From positions 21,315 to 85,314 of the forward strand of contig NZ_JAUTWQ010000013.1 of the NCBI RefSeq assembly GCF_046719735.1: a DNA stretch of 64,000 bases, given 5' to 3'. A model generated the notes under the pieces. That model ran no database searches. It was not told the origin of the DNA and worked only from the letters and a program-made list of their open reading frames with translations. Below, piece after piece: positions 17,545-25,945 of this stretch (positions within the stretch are counted from its first letter, which is position 1; each line of letters starts with the position of its first letter). This stretch comes from Halobacillus_B rhizosphaerae (lineage in GTDB: Bacteria > Bacillota > Bacilli > Bacillales > Halobacillaceae). Both the position numbers and the translations under genes were made by a program.

Positions 17545-17913
17545 TCAAGCATACCTAGGAATATCATAACGGCCGAACCATTGATAACGGTGAGCGGAAA
17601 ACCACTTATAGGCAGGGGAGCCAACGCGGTCCATACCCGGCAAATATAAAAGCAGCCCTAACAAAGCAAATGGAGGTAAAGCCAGGAGGAGTTTTCTAAT
17701 GGAGTAATACCCTTCTTTCACTTCACCTTCTTTCGTAAGCATGTGGATCTCATCAAGTGTATTGCGGCCTTCTAAATAAGGATAACCCCCGCGTTCCTCC
17801 ACTTCTTGAACGGCTACCCATTTAATTTGATGAAACCAGTCAAATTTCCTTAGTATCCTTTTTACGTTAAAGCAAAAGGGACATTGAGCATCATAAAAAA
17901 CGATATGTTTCAT
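17545..17913 (-). CDS. DCC-family (DUF393) thiol-disulfide-type protein
   Basis: 122 residues. The N-terminal FYDAQCPFC has the DxxCxxC signature of the DCC/DUF393 family, which is thioredoxin-like, followed by a membrane-associated hydrophobic stretch (LLALPPFALLGLLLYLPG) and the C-terminal YKWFSAHRY…FGR motif. The second ATG (17913) is chosen because AAGGAGG sits seven bases before it and abuts the first. Its redox partner is unknown. Confidence 0.75.
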   Translation of the reverse strand: MKHIVFYDAQCPFCFNVKRILRKFDWFHQIKWVAVQEVEERGGYPYLEGRNTLDEIHMLTKEGEVKEGYYSIRKLLLALPPFALLGLLLYLPGMDRVGSPAYKWFSAHRYQWFGRYDIPRYA

Positions 17914-17968
17914 TTTCATACCTCCTTATATCCACTTTTCACACTTTTGCGGTTAAATAAACCGCTAG

Positions 17969-19693
17969 TCATACCATCTCCACTCTCACCCAGCCCCGAA
18001 CACCATTAATCATCCAGATTTCCTCGAAGCTTCCGAGATCTTCTTTATTTAATTTCCTTTCCTTTAAGAAGCCTTCCTCTAACAGCCTTTCCCGGTAAGT
18101 TCCCGCTAATAGTCCAGACGTTACAGGCGGGGTGTAGAATTCCCCTTGATGCTTGACTACTAAATTAGCCATTGTAAACTCCGTAAGCTCATTCTTCTGA
18201 TTCCAAAGCAGCACTGTAAACACATCATTCCGATTGTGGCGATTATATACTTGTCTATGGGTCGTCTTGTGAAAAAGAAAAACATCATGTTCATTTACAG
18301 GCTCAGAAGCAAGCGACGCCTTCACCTTTAGTGGAGGCTCAGAAATTGGACTGATTGTAAGTTTACAGTCACCTGCTGCATCTAATAACAGCCGTACTTT
18401 ATAAACTCCTTGGGGGTGTTCAGAAGCAAGTTTGTCTGTTTGTATCCTTATATCCGCATCGTTAAATGGCCGATTAAAATACGCTGAAGACTTGCCGGCA
18501 CGGTTCAGGTGGTACTCCAGGAGCGGAAACTGCCCTTCCTCAAGCTTCATCGTCTCTAATAAATCAAACTCCGGTCGTTTTTCAGTTAGGAACTTTGCCT
18601 TTGTCTGAAGTTCGTGGAATTCCGCTTCCGGTGTTGAATCCCATGTAACCCCTCCGCCCGTCCCGTATACGGCTTCTCCTGTTCGATGGTCAATCATAAC
18701 GGTTCGGATAGGAACATTAAACACCGCTTCTTTCGTAGGTGTTATATACCCGACTGCCCCGCAATAAATATTTCTGGCAGAGGTTTCTAACGCAGCAATA
18801 TATTCCATCGTTCGAACTTTCGGGGCCCCAGTGATCGAGCCGCAAGGAAACAAAGCCTGAAAGATTTGGAGTATAGAAGTTTCTTCTAGTAAAGCAGCGT
18901 TAACGGTCGAGGTCATTTGATGAACCGTTGGGTACGTTTCTATTTCAAAGAGTTTTGGCACGTGTATCGACCCGGGAACAGCTACTCTGCCTAAATCATT
19001 TCTTAACAGGTCGACAATCATCAAGTTTTCCGCTCTTTCTTTTTCTGATTCCACTAAATGGTCCATTTGCTGCTTGTCTTCCTCTGCCCATCGGCCGCGT
19101 TTCGCTGTACCTTTCATGGGTTTTGCTGTCAGCTGATTACCATGCCTTTTAAAAAATAATTCTGGAGAAGCAGATAGTATGCTACGATTGCCCAATTGTA
19201 AGAAAGCACTATACTGGGCTTGCTGGTTCTTGGACAGCTGCTTATAAAAGGAATAAGCATTCCCTTTAAAATGGGACCGCAGTCGTGTAGTGTAATTCAC
19301 TTGATAGGTATTTCCAACTTCGATCGCTTCTTTAATCTTCTTCATTCCCGTCTGGTAATCTGCGAATGTTCCTTCCATTTCCCATTGAGAAAGCTGATAT
19401 TCCCCTTCTGAAATTTTTAACTCCTCCACTGGTTCATCAAAAATTCCAAACCACACAAGCGGCCACTCTGACTGCTTATGCACCCGAAACGCACGATCAA
19501 ATGCTGGAGCAGCTTCGTAAGAAACGAACCCTGCTGCATAATTCCCCTTGGCTAACTGCTTCTCAACTTCATGAAACGCAGTCTTTACCTCACTCAGAGA
19601 GTTGGCAGTGACTACAGAGATTGGTTTCTCAAAGGAGATTTGCTGGTTATTTCCTTTGTCATCTGCAAAATCGAACACCATCAAAGGATTCAT
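17969..19693 (-). CDS. pabB: Aminodeoxychorismate synthase component I fused to ADC lyase
   Basis: 574 residues, folate (p-aminobenzoate) pathway. The N-terminal two thirds form the chorismate-binding domain: YQVNYTTR, SASPELFF, KPMKGTAKRG, MIVDLLRNDLG and PCGSITGAPKVRTME. Residues about 365-574 are a class IV PLP-enzyme-like domain (FDLLETMKL, LEYHLNRAGKSS, TMANLVV, TSGLLAGTYRE), the 4-amino-4-deoxychorismate lyase (PabC) part. The fusion would turn chorismate into PABA together with PabA. It overlaps pabA by four bases. Confidence 0.88.
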   Translation of the reverse strand: MNPLMVFDFADDKGNNQQISFEKPISVVTANSLSEVKTAFHEVEKQLAKGNYAAGFVSYEAAPAFDRAFRVHKQSEWPLVWFGIFDEPVEELKISEGEYQLSQWEMEGTFADYQTGMKKIKEAIEVGNTYQVNYTTRLRSHFKGNAYSFYKQLSKNQQAQYSAFLQLGNRSILSASPELFFKRHGNQLTAKPMKGTAKRGRWAEEDKQQMDHLVESEKERAENLMIVDLLRNDLGRVAVPGSIHVPKLFEIETYPTVHQMTSTVNAALLEETSILQIFQALFPCGSITGAPKVRTMEYIAALETSARNIYCGAVGYITPTKEAVFNVPIRTVMIDHRTGEAVYGTGGGVTWDSTPEAEFHELQTKAKFLTEKRPEFDLLETMKLEEGQFPLLEYHLNRAGKSSAYFNRPFNDADIRIQTDKLASEHPQGVYKVRLLLDAAGDCKLTISPISEPPLKVKASLASEPVNEHDVFLFHKTTHRQVYNRHNRNDVFTVLLWNQKNELTEFTMANLVVKHQGEFYTPPVTSGLLAGTYRERLLEEGFLKERKLNKEDLGSFEEIWMINGVRGWVRVEMV

Positions 19694-20292
19694 CGGCAGA
19701 CCTCCATTCGATTTCTTTGAAATTGCACAGCCTGCTCATAAGCGTTCTTAAGCATTTCAAATCCGTATTCGGTTAATATGGACTCCGGATGAAACTGAAT
19801 CCCTTCTAACGGAGCCTCTGCATGGCGCACACCCATGACTACATTATCTTCAGATATGGCGCTTATCTGTAAAGTTGACGGCAAATTATCTTCCGCTATC
19901 ACCAAAGAATGGTACCTTGTTACACGGATAGAGGCTGGGATATTCCTAAATAAAAACTTTCCATCATGACGAATAGCCGTCACTTTTCCATGCACTGGCT
20001 GTTTCCCTTTCCTAATCTCACCGCCAAAGAAGTCGACGATTAGCTGATGTCCCAAACAAATCCCCAGGATCGGTGTGTGTAAATAATAAGATTTTATAAC
20101 TTCACGGCATATCCCTGACTCAGATGGACTTCCAGGACCCGGGGACAAAACAATAAGATCGGGATTCAAAGCGTCCATTTCCTGTAATGTGACCTCATCA
20201 TTTCGGAAAACAAGAACCTCATCATCCATTTGTTTAAAATATTGAAATAGATTATAAGTGAACGAATCATAGTTATCAATCATCAAGATCAT
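19690..20292 (-). CDS. pabA: Aminodeoxychorismate synthase glutaminase subunit
   Basis: 200 residues. Class I glutamine amidotransferase: oxyanion loop SPGPGSP, nucleophile GICLGHQ, and the His-Glu pair in QFHPESILTEYG. It delivers ammonia from glutamine to PabB and, as in B. subtilis, may also serve anthranilate synthase. The ATG at 20292 starts MILMIDNYDSFTYNL and has AGGTG six bases upstream; the GTG at 20301 overlaps that site. Four-base overlap with pabB shows coupling. Confidence 0.88.
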   Translation of the reverse strand: MILMIDNYDSFTYNLFQYFKQMDDEVLVFRNDEVTLQEMDALNPDLIVLSPGPGSPSESGICREVIKSYYLHTPILGICLGHQLIVDFFGGEIRKGKQPVHGKVTAIRHDGKFLFRNIPASIRVTRYHSLVIAEDNLPSTLQISAISEDNVVMGVRHAEAPLEGIQFHPESILTEYGFEMLKNAYEQAVQFQRNRMEVCR

Positions 20293-20474
20293 CTCAAGCA
20301 CCTGCTCTTTATATAGAGTTATCTGTCTCCATTATACTAGGTGTTGCCAGTGAATGCCCAGTTCCCAAGAAAAGAAGCAAATATCCGATTAACGCTTTTA
20401 AGTAAAAAAGGATCGAAAATCTTTTCTTCGTGTATTAGAATAAAAGAAAGATTGGTCTAGGCAGGGGATTACTA

Positions 20475-21830
20475 ATGATGAAGGAGCTCGTTCGATCGAA
20501 AAGCGTCTGGATAAAGATTGGTTTAATTCTATTAGGCATATCTATGCCACTATGGCTGGCTCCAGATGTGGTCGGCCTCACCCACTTAATGAAGGAATTA
20601 CACAGTTCTCCTTCTGGCAATACATTAATGATAGCTGCCTTTGTGCTTGTTATGTTAAATACGGTACGGGCATTGCCTCATTATATTGGAGCTCTACTTC
20701 TCGGAGATGAACTTGGGAGAAAGCTTGATATGCCCTGGCTGAAAGCAGTTCTCCCTATTGTCATCATCCCGCTTGTTTATGTGACTATTAACGGATACAA
20801 TTCAGTGAATTATGACTTCGGTGGTCCTGCCCTCCTCTTACTGGCAGCTATAACAGCTCTTCAATTATTAGGGAAGGGACAGCTCCGTCCGCTGTTTAAA
20901 GCCGTCGTCTTATCTCAATTACTTTTTGGTTTTCAATGGCTCGATACAGTAATTTTTCTGACTCACTTTGGTTTTGGAAACGGCGTCGTATCCTCAGATA
21001 TTAAAGATATGGCTGTGGAGCTAGGCTTCGGCGTCACCCTTTCCTTTTACAGCCTTGTTTTATGCGGCGTATTTATTATCAATGCCGCCATTCTTGCAGT
21101 CTATCTGACCGTTTCTGAACAGAAATGGAAGATGAGACAAGACCTCGATATCGCAAGACTTGAGATGGTAGAATCGAGATCAGGCCGCGAAGCCCTTCAT
21201 CTCGTGCATGACTTAAAAACTCCGTTAGCTTTAATGGAAGGATTAAATTCCTTAATCCAAATGAAAAATCAGGATCCAGAAATCCAGGAATACACAGAAA
21301 AGATTTCATCGTCTATTCAATCCACCAGTGATATGGTTTCAGAAATTCTATATCATGAAAAACGAAACTGGTGTACACTGAAGGCGTTTATTTCCTATAT
21401 GCGAGCCAATAAGCTATCAGATTCAGCCACTATCTACGCATTTGATTTACAGGCGGAGAAAGATATTGAAATTTATATAAATAAGATCCGCATGACGCGA
21501 GTACTTGTTAACTTAATTGATAATGCGAGTGACGCAGTAGAGGGCCAGGAAGATGCCCGCGTCACTATTCGAACGAAAGTAGAAAATGAAGGTATATTAA
21601 TAGGAATTGAAGACAACGGGCCGGGAATCAAGCCTTCTGAAGTGTCCAAAATATGGAACGCGGGGTACAGTACGAAAGCCCACCCCGGGGTAGGACTTGC
21701 TTTTGTAAAGAATGTAGTACAGGAACATGATGCCGAATTAACGATTAAAAGTAAAGATGGACTCGGCACCACGTTTTGGATCCATTTTCCAAAGGAGAGA
21801 GTACGTTATGAAAATACTAATCATAGATAA
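20475..21830 (+). CDS. Membrane sensor histidine kinase
   Basis: 451 residues. About six or seven hydrophobic segments occupy residues 15-215, with no large extracellular loop, so the sensor is probably membrane-embedded. A short coiled region follows, then the dimerisation box ALHLVHDLKTPLALMEG (phospho-acceptor His), N-box LVNLIDNASDAVEG, and G-boxes EDNGPGIKPS and HPGVGLAFVKN. The dimerisation/ATPase form recalls the CitA/DcuS or GlnK-like kinases; the signal is unknown. Its 3' end overlaps the response regulator start by 23 bp. Confidence 0.8.
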   Translation: MMKELVRSKSVWIKIGLILLGISMPLWLAPDVVGLTHLMKELHSSPSGNTLMIAAFVLVMLNTVRALPHYIGALLLGDELGRKLDMPWLKAVLPIVIIPLVYVTINGYNSVNYDFGGPALLLLAAITALQLLGKGQLRPLFKAVVLSQLLFGFQWLDTVIFLTHFGFGNGVVSSDIKDMAVELGFGVTLSFYSLVLCGVFIINAAILAVYLTVSEQKWKMRQDLDIARLEMVESRSGREALHLVHDLKTPLALMEGLNSLIQMKNQDPEIQEYTEKISSSIQSTSDMVSEILYHEKRNWCTLKAFISYMRANKLSDSATIYAFDLQAEKDIEIYINKIRMTRVLVNLIDNASDAVEGQEDARVTIRTKVENEGILIGIEDNGPGIKPSEVSKIWNAGYSTKAHPGVGLAFVKNVVQEHDAELTIKSKDGLGTTFWIHFPKERVRYENTNHR

Positions 21831-22428
21831 TGATGAATCCCTGCGCTACATGCTTACAGAGTTTTGCCGGCATGCAGGATGGGAATCAGAGACCGCTGAA
21901 AATGGCAGCGAAGGAATGAAGAAATTCCAAGCAGATTCTTACGACATCATTCTGGTGGACTATCATATGCCTGAAATGGACGGTTTACAAACGGTTAGAG
22001 AGATTCGCAAACAAAACGAATATGTTCCTATTCTTGTACTGACCGTAGATGAACGACAAGAAGTAGCAGACAAATTCCTCGAGGAAGGGGCAACCGATTT
22101 CGCCCTTAAACCAGTGAAAGCCCCTGATATGATTTCCAGAATTAAATTACATGTGCAAATCGCGAATATGAAGCATGTTCAAGAGGAAGAAGAGGATGTG
22201 TTCACCACCAAAGGAATCAGTAAAAACACGTTAAAGTCAGTAGCGGAATTTCTTAAAAATCATCCTGACCCTACTTCCGTGGACGTAATATCCAAAGAAA
22301 TCGGCCTAGCTTACCCGACGGTTTACCGATATTTGATGCATTTACTGGAAGAAGGAAAAGTAAAGCAGATTGTCAGCCATCAGAAAATCGGTCGTCCGAA
22401 GAAACTTTACAAATGGTACTCAAATTAG
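21808..22428 (+). CDS. Response regulator with a C-terminal HTH of CitB/DcuR type
   Basis: 206 residues from the ATG at 21808 (AAAGGAGAG upstream). Receiver domain residues 1-120 with Asp7/Asp9, phospho-acceptor Asp51 in LVDYHMPEMDG, and the conserved Lys in FALKPVKAP. The C-terminal part (about 150-206) is a short helix-turn-helix (VISKEIGLAYPTVYRYLMHL) followed by a basic GRPKKLYKWY tail, as in regulators of the CitT/DcuR/DctR class. It is the partner of the overlapping kinase. Targets are unknown. Confidence 0.82.
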   Translation: MKILIIDNDESLRYMLTEFCRHAGWESETAENGSEGMKKFQADSYDIILVDYHMPEMDGLQTVREIRKQNEYVPILVLTVDERQEVADKFLEEGATDFALKPVKAPDMISRIKLHVQIANMKHVQEEEEDVFTTKGISKNTLKSVAEFLKNHPDPTSVDVISKEIGLAYPTVYRYLMHLLEEGKVKQIVSHQKIGRPKKLYKWYSN

Positions 22429-22594
22429 TCATTCTATGTAATCATCTATAAAGGAGCGGGTAAAGCTGTCCTCTTAGCTCCGCTTTCTTATATAAATGGG
22501 TTTGGCATTTTATCTTAACAGGTAAACACGGAAGTGAAACCTTCTGATGGCCAATTACGTATCACATAGAGAGTGACTAGAAGGAGTGAGGAAA

Positions 22595-23323
22595 ATGATG
22601 AGATCTGGAAATCCAATTTTAAAAGAAGATACATTTAGAAAAGAACGTGCATCAGGCAGTTCAATGACCCTGGGAGGAACAGTAGGAAAGACAGCTGTTC
22701 TCTTTCTCTTCTTGCTTGGAGCAGCGCTTTACACCTGGTATCAGTATTCCCAGGGAGTAAATATTACGCTAATGATGCTAATTGGAGCAATTGGCGGGCT
22801 TATCTTTGCGCTGATTACTGCTTTCTTTAAGAAAGCGGCACCTGTTACTGCCCCTATTTACGCAGCACTGGAAGGGTTTTTCATTGGGGGTATATCTTCT
22901 ATTCTCGAAGCCCAGTATCCCGGGATTGTTATCCAGGCGGCAGGACTGACATTTGCTGTATTAGGTGTATTGTTATTTCTTTACGCTACAAGAATCATTA
23001 AAGTTACAAAGAATTTCAGAATGATGGTCGTTTCTGCTACCTTAGCGATATTCGTAGTCTATATGATCGACTTTGCTCTCAATCTATTTGTTCATACCTC
23101 CGTTCCCTATCTACATTCCAGTGGATGGATCGGAATCGGCATTAGTTTACTCATTGTGGCCGTGGCCGCGATGAACCTTGTCCTCGATTTTGATTTCATT
23201 GAATCAGGTGTCCGAGGAAGAGCTCCCAAGTATATGGAGTGGTATGGAGCTTTCGGTTTAATCGTCACGCTTGTCTGGTTATACTTCGAAATTCTGCGCC
23301 TGCTGCAGAAAATCAGGAGATAA
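22595..23323 (+). CDS. Bax inhibitor-1 / YccA-like membrane protein
   Basis: 242 residues with seven hydrophobic segments and a soluble basic N-terminus (MMRSGNPILKEDTFRKER). The set YAALEGFFIGGISSILEAQYP, NLVLDFDFIESG and the C-terminal charged GLIVTLVWLYFEILRLL identify the Bax inhibitor-1/YccA (DUF4870-like TMBIM) family. Bacterial members such as B. subtilis YetJ are pH-dependent calcium leak channels; that role here is inference. The ATG at 22595 is chosen over the GTG at 22586, which overlaps AAGGAG. Confidence 0.8.
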   Translation: MMRSGNPILKEDTFRKERASGSSMTLGGTVGKTAVLFLFLLGAALYTWYQYSQGVNITLMMLIGAIGGLIFALITAFFKKAAPVTAPIYAALEGFFIGGISSILEAQYPGIVIQAAGLTFAVLGVLLFLYATRIIKVTKNFRMMVVSATLAIFVVYMIDFALNLFVHTSVPYLHSSGWIGIGISLLIVAVAAMNLVLDFDFIESGVRGRAPKYMEWYGAFGLIVTLVWLYFEILRLLQKIRR

Positions 23324-23335
23324 TATAATAAACGT

Positions 23336-23382
23336 AAAAGGCTGTATTTCATGGACTACCCATGAAATACAGCCTTTTCTTA
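23336..23382. terminator. Bidirectional terminator
   Basis: A 19-bp perfect stem AAAAGGCTGTATTTCATGG (23336-23354) / complement (23360-23378) with a 5-base loop, between convergent genes. Confidence 0.88.
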
Positions 23383-23392
23383 TCGTCGATTG

Positions 23393-24499
23393 TTAAGCTC
23401 CAAATAGAAACGGAAGCACCACAGCTAGACCAATAATAACGACGAGAATCACCCAGGCAGACGGCCGGGCAAAATTAACCGTCCAGCCCACTCCGAACCT
23501 TTTCTCCAGAAAGAGTGCGGGATCCTTAGGGTTAAAATAGATTTGTCCAAGCTTCCAATGGCGGTCATCATCCCGATCAATGACACTTCCATCAGATCCT
23601 GAAGCCGTCTTTACTCGGCTTCCTCCTTGTCCGGTAGATACAGATAGGACAATAGCACCTGCCACAATTGCAAATGTAAATACCAAGGGAACGACCATAA
23701 TCCAGACTCCATGAACGGGATATATAAACGTATATTGACTGAAGGAGAACAACACAACCAGCCCAATACCTGACCAAATCGTAAAGGCAGACCACCTTCG
23801 ACGAAATACAAGATTCTGCTTTAAAGATCTTTCCGGCTGTTCCGCACTCACCTGCTGTTTGGCCCGTGAGATGACGATATTCGTAAATAAGAAGATTACG
23901 GTTAAATATATTTGCATCACCGGCATAAGAAGAAGAGTCTTATAGGATTTATCCGCCCAATTGGTAACTTCGCCGCTGAAATTGTATTGCATTGGAAAAC
24001 GATCTGGTATTTTATCATACATTTGAAATGTGTATACGACTGTAACCAGTGTAAGCAGCAACGGTATAAGAAACCATAAGTTTGAATACGTTAAGCGATA
24101 ATTTCTAAAGCTCGTATCGACAACCAGCTGCTGAGTCTTCGTTTTACTCCACTTTTCCTTTGCTTTCAGTGTCTTCATCCTGCGATGAAAGTACAAATAA
24201 ATAAAAAAGGAAGCAATAATATAAACGACCGTAATTGCACCGAACCCAAGACTTAAAGTCCTCTCATCCAATAAACCACCCAGCAGAAAAATTATCACTA
24301 ATGAAAGAACACTCAAGATACCTGTATAAAATACATAGCGCTTTCGCATGATTCTCAGGTCTTCTCGCATGTAGTAGGATTCTGGAATGGATACACCAAA
24401 ACTTTCTGTTCTTCGAGTCCAATATGGAATAAACATCATGGAGAGCACAATTGGAATGAAGATGAGGGCCAATAAACTAGCTGCTAATTCGTTATTCAT
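23393..24499 (-). CDS. DUF1648/DUF5808 membrane protein
   Basis: 368 residues with about eight transmembrane segments. The middle IPDRFPMQYNFSGEVTNWADK is the DUF1648 (SdpI-like) motif, and the C-terminal HWKLGQIYFNPKDPALFLEK is DUF5808. Family members occur beside GntR/YtrA-like or ArsR regulators, and SdpI gives immunity to a killing factor. A protective membrane role is therefore possible but inferred. The ATG at 24499 follows GGGGGA and overlaps the stop of the GntR gene, so the two are coupled. Confidence 0.72.
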   Translation of the reverse strand: MNNELAASLLALIFIPIVLSMMFIPYWTRRTESFGVSIPESYYMREDLRIMRKRYVFYTGILSVLSLVIIFLLGGLLDERTLSLGFGAITVVYIIASFFIYLYFHRRMKTLKAKEKWSKTKTQQLVVDTSFRNYRLTYSNLWFLIPLLLTLVTVVYTFQMYDKIPDRFPMQYNFSGEVTNWADKSYKTLLLMPVMQIYLTVIFLFTNIVISRAKQQVSAEQPERSLKQNLVFRRRWSAFTIWSGIGLVVLFSFSQYTFIYPVHGVWIMVVPLVFTFAIVAGAIVLSVSTGQGGSRVKTASGSDGSVIDRDDDRHWKLGQIYFNPKDPALFLEKRFGVGWTVNFARPSAWVILVVIIGLAVVLPFLFGA

Positions 24500-24893
24500 T
24501 TCGATTTCCCCCTTTGGCACTAAATTCTCGGAAGATCATCCGGCACATCTCTATATACTCTTCTTCTTCTATTCCTCTGCAAATTGATTCAGCAATCATG
24601 GGACGCAGATCTTTCTTTATTCTTTGTATTTCTTCATTACCTGCTTCAGGAATTCCATCTGGATTGATGACCACTCCCTTTTGGCGGTGAATCAGAATGA
24701 ACCCCTCTTGCTTTAGCTGTTGATATGCTTTATTGACTGTATGCAGATTAATGCTTAAATCCTTAGCTAACGATCTTACAGATGGCAGCCCTTCTCCTGG
24801 AACAAGTTCCTGTTTAGCTATTCCGGCAATGATCTCATTTTTTAATTGGGTATAGATGGGTTCTTTCGCTTCTAAATCAAGATGAATAAACAC
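24492..24893 (-). CDS. GntR-family (YtrA subfamily) repressor
   Basis: 133 residues. A winged helix covers residues 8-75 (EPIYTQLKNEIIAG, SVRSLAKDLSINLHTVNKAY, HRQKGVVI), with only a short C-terminal tail and no large ligand domain, the layout of the YtrA subfamily. These repress their own small membrane-protein or ABC operons. An inverted repeat covering the -10 box of its own promoter makes autorepression likely, with the DUF1648 gene as co-regulated partner. Confidence 0.82.
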   Translation of the reverse strand: MFIHLDLEAKEPIYTQLKNEIIAGIAKQELVPGEGLPSVRSLAKDLSINLHTVNKAYQQLKQEGFILIHRQKGVVINPDGIPEAGNEEIQRIKKDLRPMIAESICRGIEEEEYIEMCRMIFREFSAKGGNRNE

Positions 24894-24921
24894 AAATGAA
24901 TCTCACCTCTTTTGTTTGTAT

Positions 24922-24960
24922 TGTTATATATATAGTATAACAGCTATAACAAAATGACAA
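24922..24960 (-). promoter_or_regulatory. Promoter and operator of the GntR-DUF1648 operon
   Basis: On the minus strand, TTGTCA (24960-24955), a 17-bp spacer and TACTAT (24937-24932) make a good sigma-A promoter. An inverted repeat TGTTATA-N7-TATAACA (24922-24942) covers the -10 region, as expected for a GntR operator. Confidence 0.65.
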
Positions 24961-25280
24961 TATAAATTTTAACCCAACTTTGGGAGGGGGCCAAATTCAG
25001 GATTTAGAATGGCTGCTCCTCTGCTTTTGAAAATTGGATGCAAACTATGGGGGATAAGACAATTTGGGACGGCATAACAGCAGGGGATCATACAAAATGA
25101 GGTCATTATCTGAGGAGGTGAAAATCAAGCGACTGCTCGCCTGAAACTTCTGTAGGTGTCATGGATGGGGGAAGCTTCGCATGATGGAAATGGAGCCTTC
25201 GGGTAAGGGACTCTATTTTCTTCAACCGCAAAGGGAACAAGCTATTTTATCACTCAACCACTACCTTTCTTGTTTCAAAA
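24961..25280. other. Intergenic stretch with no clear gene
   Basis: Nothing certain. A strong ribosome-site-like GAGGAGGTG near 25110 is followed by GTGAAAATC and only eight codons before TGA, so it could be a short leader peptide or a gene remnant. Confidence 0.3.
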
Positions 25281-25283
25281 TCT

Positions 25284-25492
25284 TTCTATCGCTCCGAATA
25301 TTGAATCTATCCTTCCTTATTTCTCTTTTATCGGTGCTAAATTCAATTCTATCTTTTCCCGAAGCGATTCTATCGCCTCTTCCTTTCGTTCTATCGCATC
25401 TTACCCTTTCTATCGTCTTATCATTATCCTTGAAATACAATCTATCGCTTCAAAATTTCTTTCTATCGCATCCAAACTCCCTTCTATCACAC
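25284..25492. repeat. Degenerate 21-bp tandem repeat array (core TTCTATCGC)
   Basis: CTATCG-like cores start at 25286, 25307, 25328, 25349, 25370 and 25391, then after an irregular spot (one core at 25410) at 25442, 25463 and 25484. The steps are exactly 21 bp on both sides of the break. Between cores the sequence is variable and pyrimidine-rich. On the minus strand the core is GCGATAGAA; 21 bp equals seven codons, giving an Ala-Ile-Glu/Asp periodic frame near the end of the array. I recall similar GATAGAAA-type repeats between genes in Bacillaceae but cannot name a family. Confidence 0.75.
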
Positions 25493-25673
25493 CGCAAAGA
25501 AAGAGCGCCTTCCAGGTTATCCCCATTTGTGCACTTTCCCAAGTATGGCCAGTGTGCTTCGTCGGACAGACCCTGTGGGATCTCACCTGCTTATGGAATA
25601 TAGCTAGAAGATAAATAAGGAAGATGCAGGAAATTCCGACCTTTTCCCTATTTTTCCTGTGATACAATAACAA
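25410..25673 (-). CDS. Doubtful 87-residue reading frame running into the 21-bp repeats
   Basis: Begins MLLYHRKNREKVGISC, has a short hydrophobic stretch (IFLIYLLAIF) and ends in the periodic segment GSLDAIERNFEAIDCI encoded by the 21-bp repeats. I see no convincing ribosome site, and the repeat array continues beyond its stop without a frame. It may be a decayed gene or a chance frame through a repeat element. No function can be assigned. Confidence 0.2.
   Translation of the reverse strand: MLLYHRKNREKVGISCIFLIYLLAIFHKQVRSHRVCPTKHTGHTWESAQMGITWKALFLCGVIEGSLDAIERNFEAIDCISRIMIRR
25660..25668 (+). promoter_or_regulatory. Extended -10 promoter of the type I toxin
   Basis: TGA-TACAAT (25660-25668), an extended -10 element, lies 75 bp before the toxin start. 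Confidence 0.5.
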
Positions 25674-25705
25674 GTAGATAACGATTCTTACACGGAGGTC
25701 GGCTG

Positions 25706-25731
25706 CCCCCTTATTTCTCAGAGAAAGGGGG
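25706..25731 (+). promoter_or_regulatory. Hairpin masking the toxin ribosome site
   Basis: CCCCCTT (25706-25712) can pair with AAGGGGG (25725-25731), which is part of the toxin's Shine-Dalgarno AAAGGGGGTGAT. Such sequestration is common in type I toxin mRNAs. Confidence 0.5.
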
Positions 25732-25742
25732 TGATGCCTTTA

Positions 25743-25838
25743 GTGAGTATCTATGAGGTATTTATGGTTCTGTTTTCGTTCGGAACTTTCCTTATTGCTC
25801 TGCTTACTTTGGTCTTAAAATTGACCAATAAAAAATAG
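25743..25838 (+). CDS. Type I toxin, putative holin-like small membrane peptide
   Basis: 31 residues from a GTG: begins MSIYEVFMVLFSFGTFLI and ends TLVLKLTNKK, a single transmembrane helix with a short basic tail. The MSxYExxM start and KK end match the Bacillales putative holin-like toxin family (relatives of BsrG, TxpA and YonT), which depolarise the membrane when overproduced. The long Shine-Dalgarno AAAGGGGGTGAT ends 7 bases before the GTG. Downstream hairpins on both strands fit an overlapping antisense RNA. It is too short for automatic gene finders. Confidence 0.8.
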   Translation: MSIYEVFMVLFSFGTFLIALLTLVLKLTNKK

Positions 25839-25945
25839 ACCTCCTGTCTGCAAACGGGAGAGGTCTATTCCTCAGTGAGTAGCTGATCCCCGAAGGAATC
25901 GTTATCGTTAAGGCCGCAGCTCAAACTGCGGTCTTTCTTATTCTA
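25828..25945 (-). ncRNA. Putative antisense RNA antitoxin
   Basis: Inferred. On the minus strand an extended -10 TGG-TACACT (box at 25956-25951) would start an RNA near 25945. It would end at the hairpin AATAGACCTC / GAGGTCTATT (25834-25843, 25860-25869), which is followed by a minus-strand T run over the toxin stop codon. The toxin mRNA would end at AGGCCGCAG / CTGCGGTCT (25911-25934) plus TTTCTTATT. The 3' ends thus overlap by about 100 nt, the BsrG/SR4 and TxpA/RatA layout. Confidence 0.6.
25911..25940 (+). terminator. Terminator of the toxin mRNA
   Basis: AGGCCGCAG / CTGCGGTCT with a 6-base loop and one G-U pair, followed by TTCTTATTCT. Confidence 0.65.

Noticed and set aside
24961..25280. 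GAGGAGGTG followed by an eight-codon frame near 25110 as a leader peptide
   Set aside because: No regulated gene or attenuator follows on the plus strand, so it may be a gene remnant or chance.
25284..25492. The 21-bp array as a CRISPR
   Set aside because: The repeats are far too short, the conserved core is about 6-9 bp, and spacers of 12-15 bp are unlike any CRISPR; no cas genes are present.
25181..25614. Plus-strand open frames of 114-140 residues rich in Ser, Ile and Leu over the 21-bp array
   Set aside because: Their composition follows from the pyrimidine-rich repeat; both frames run over the same array, with no ribosome site and no recognisable domain.
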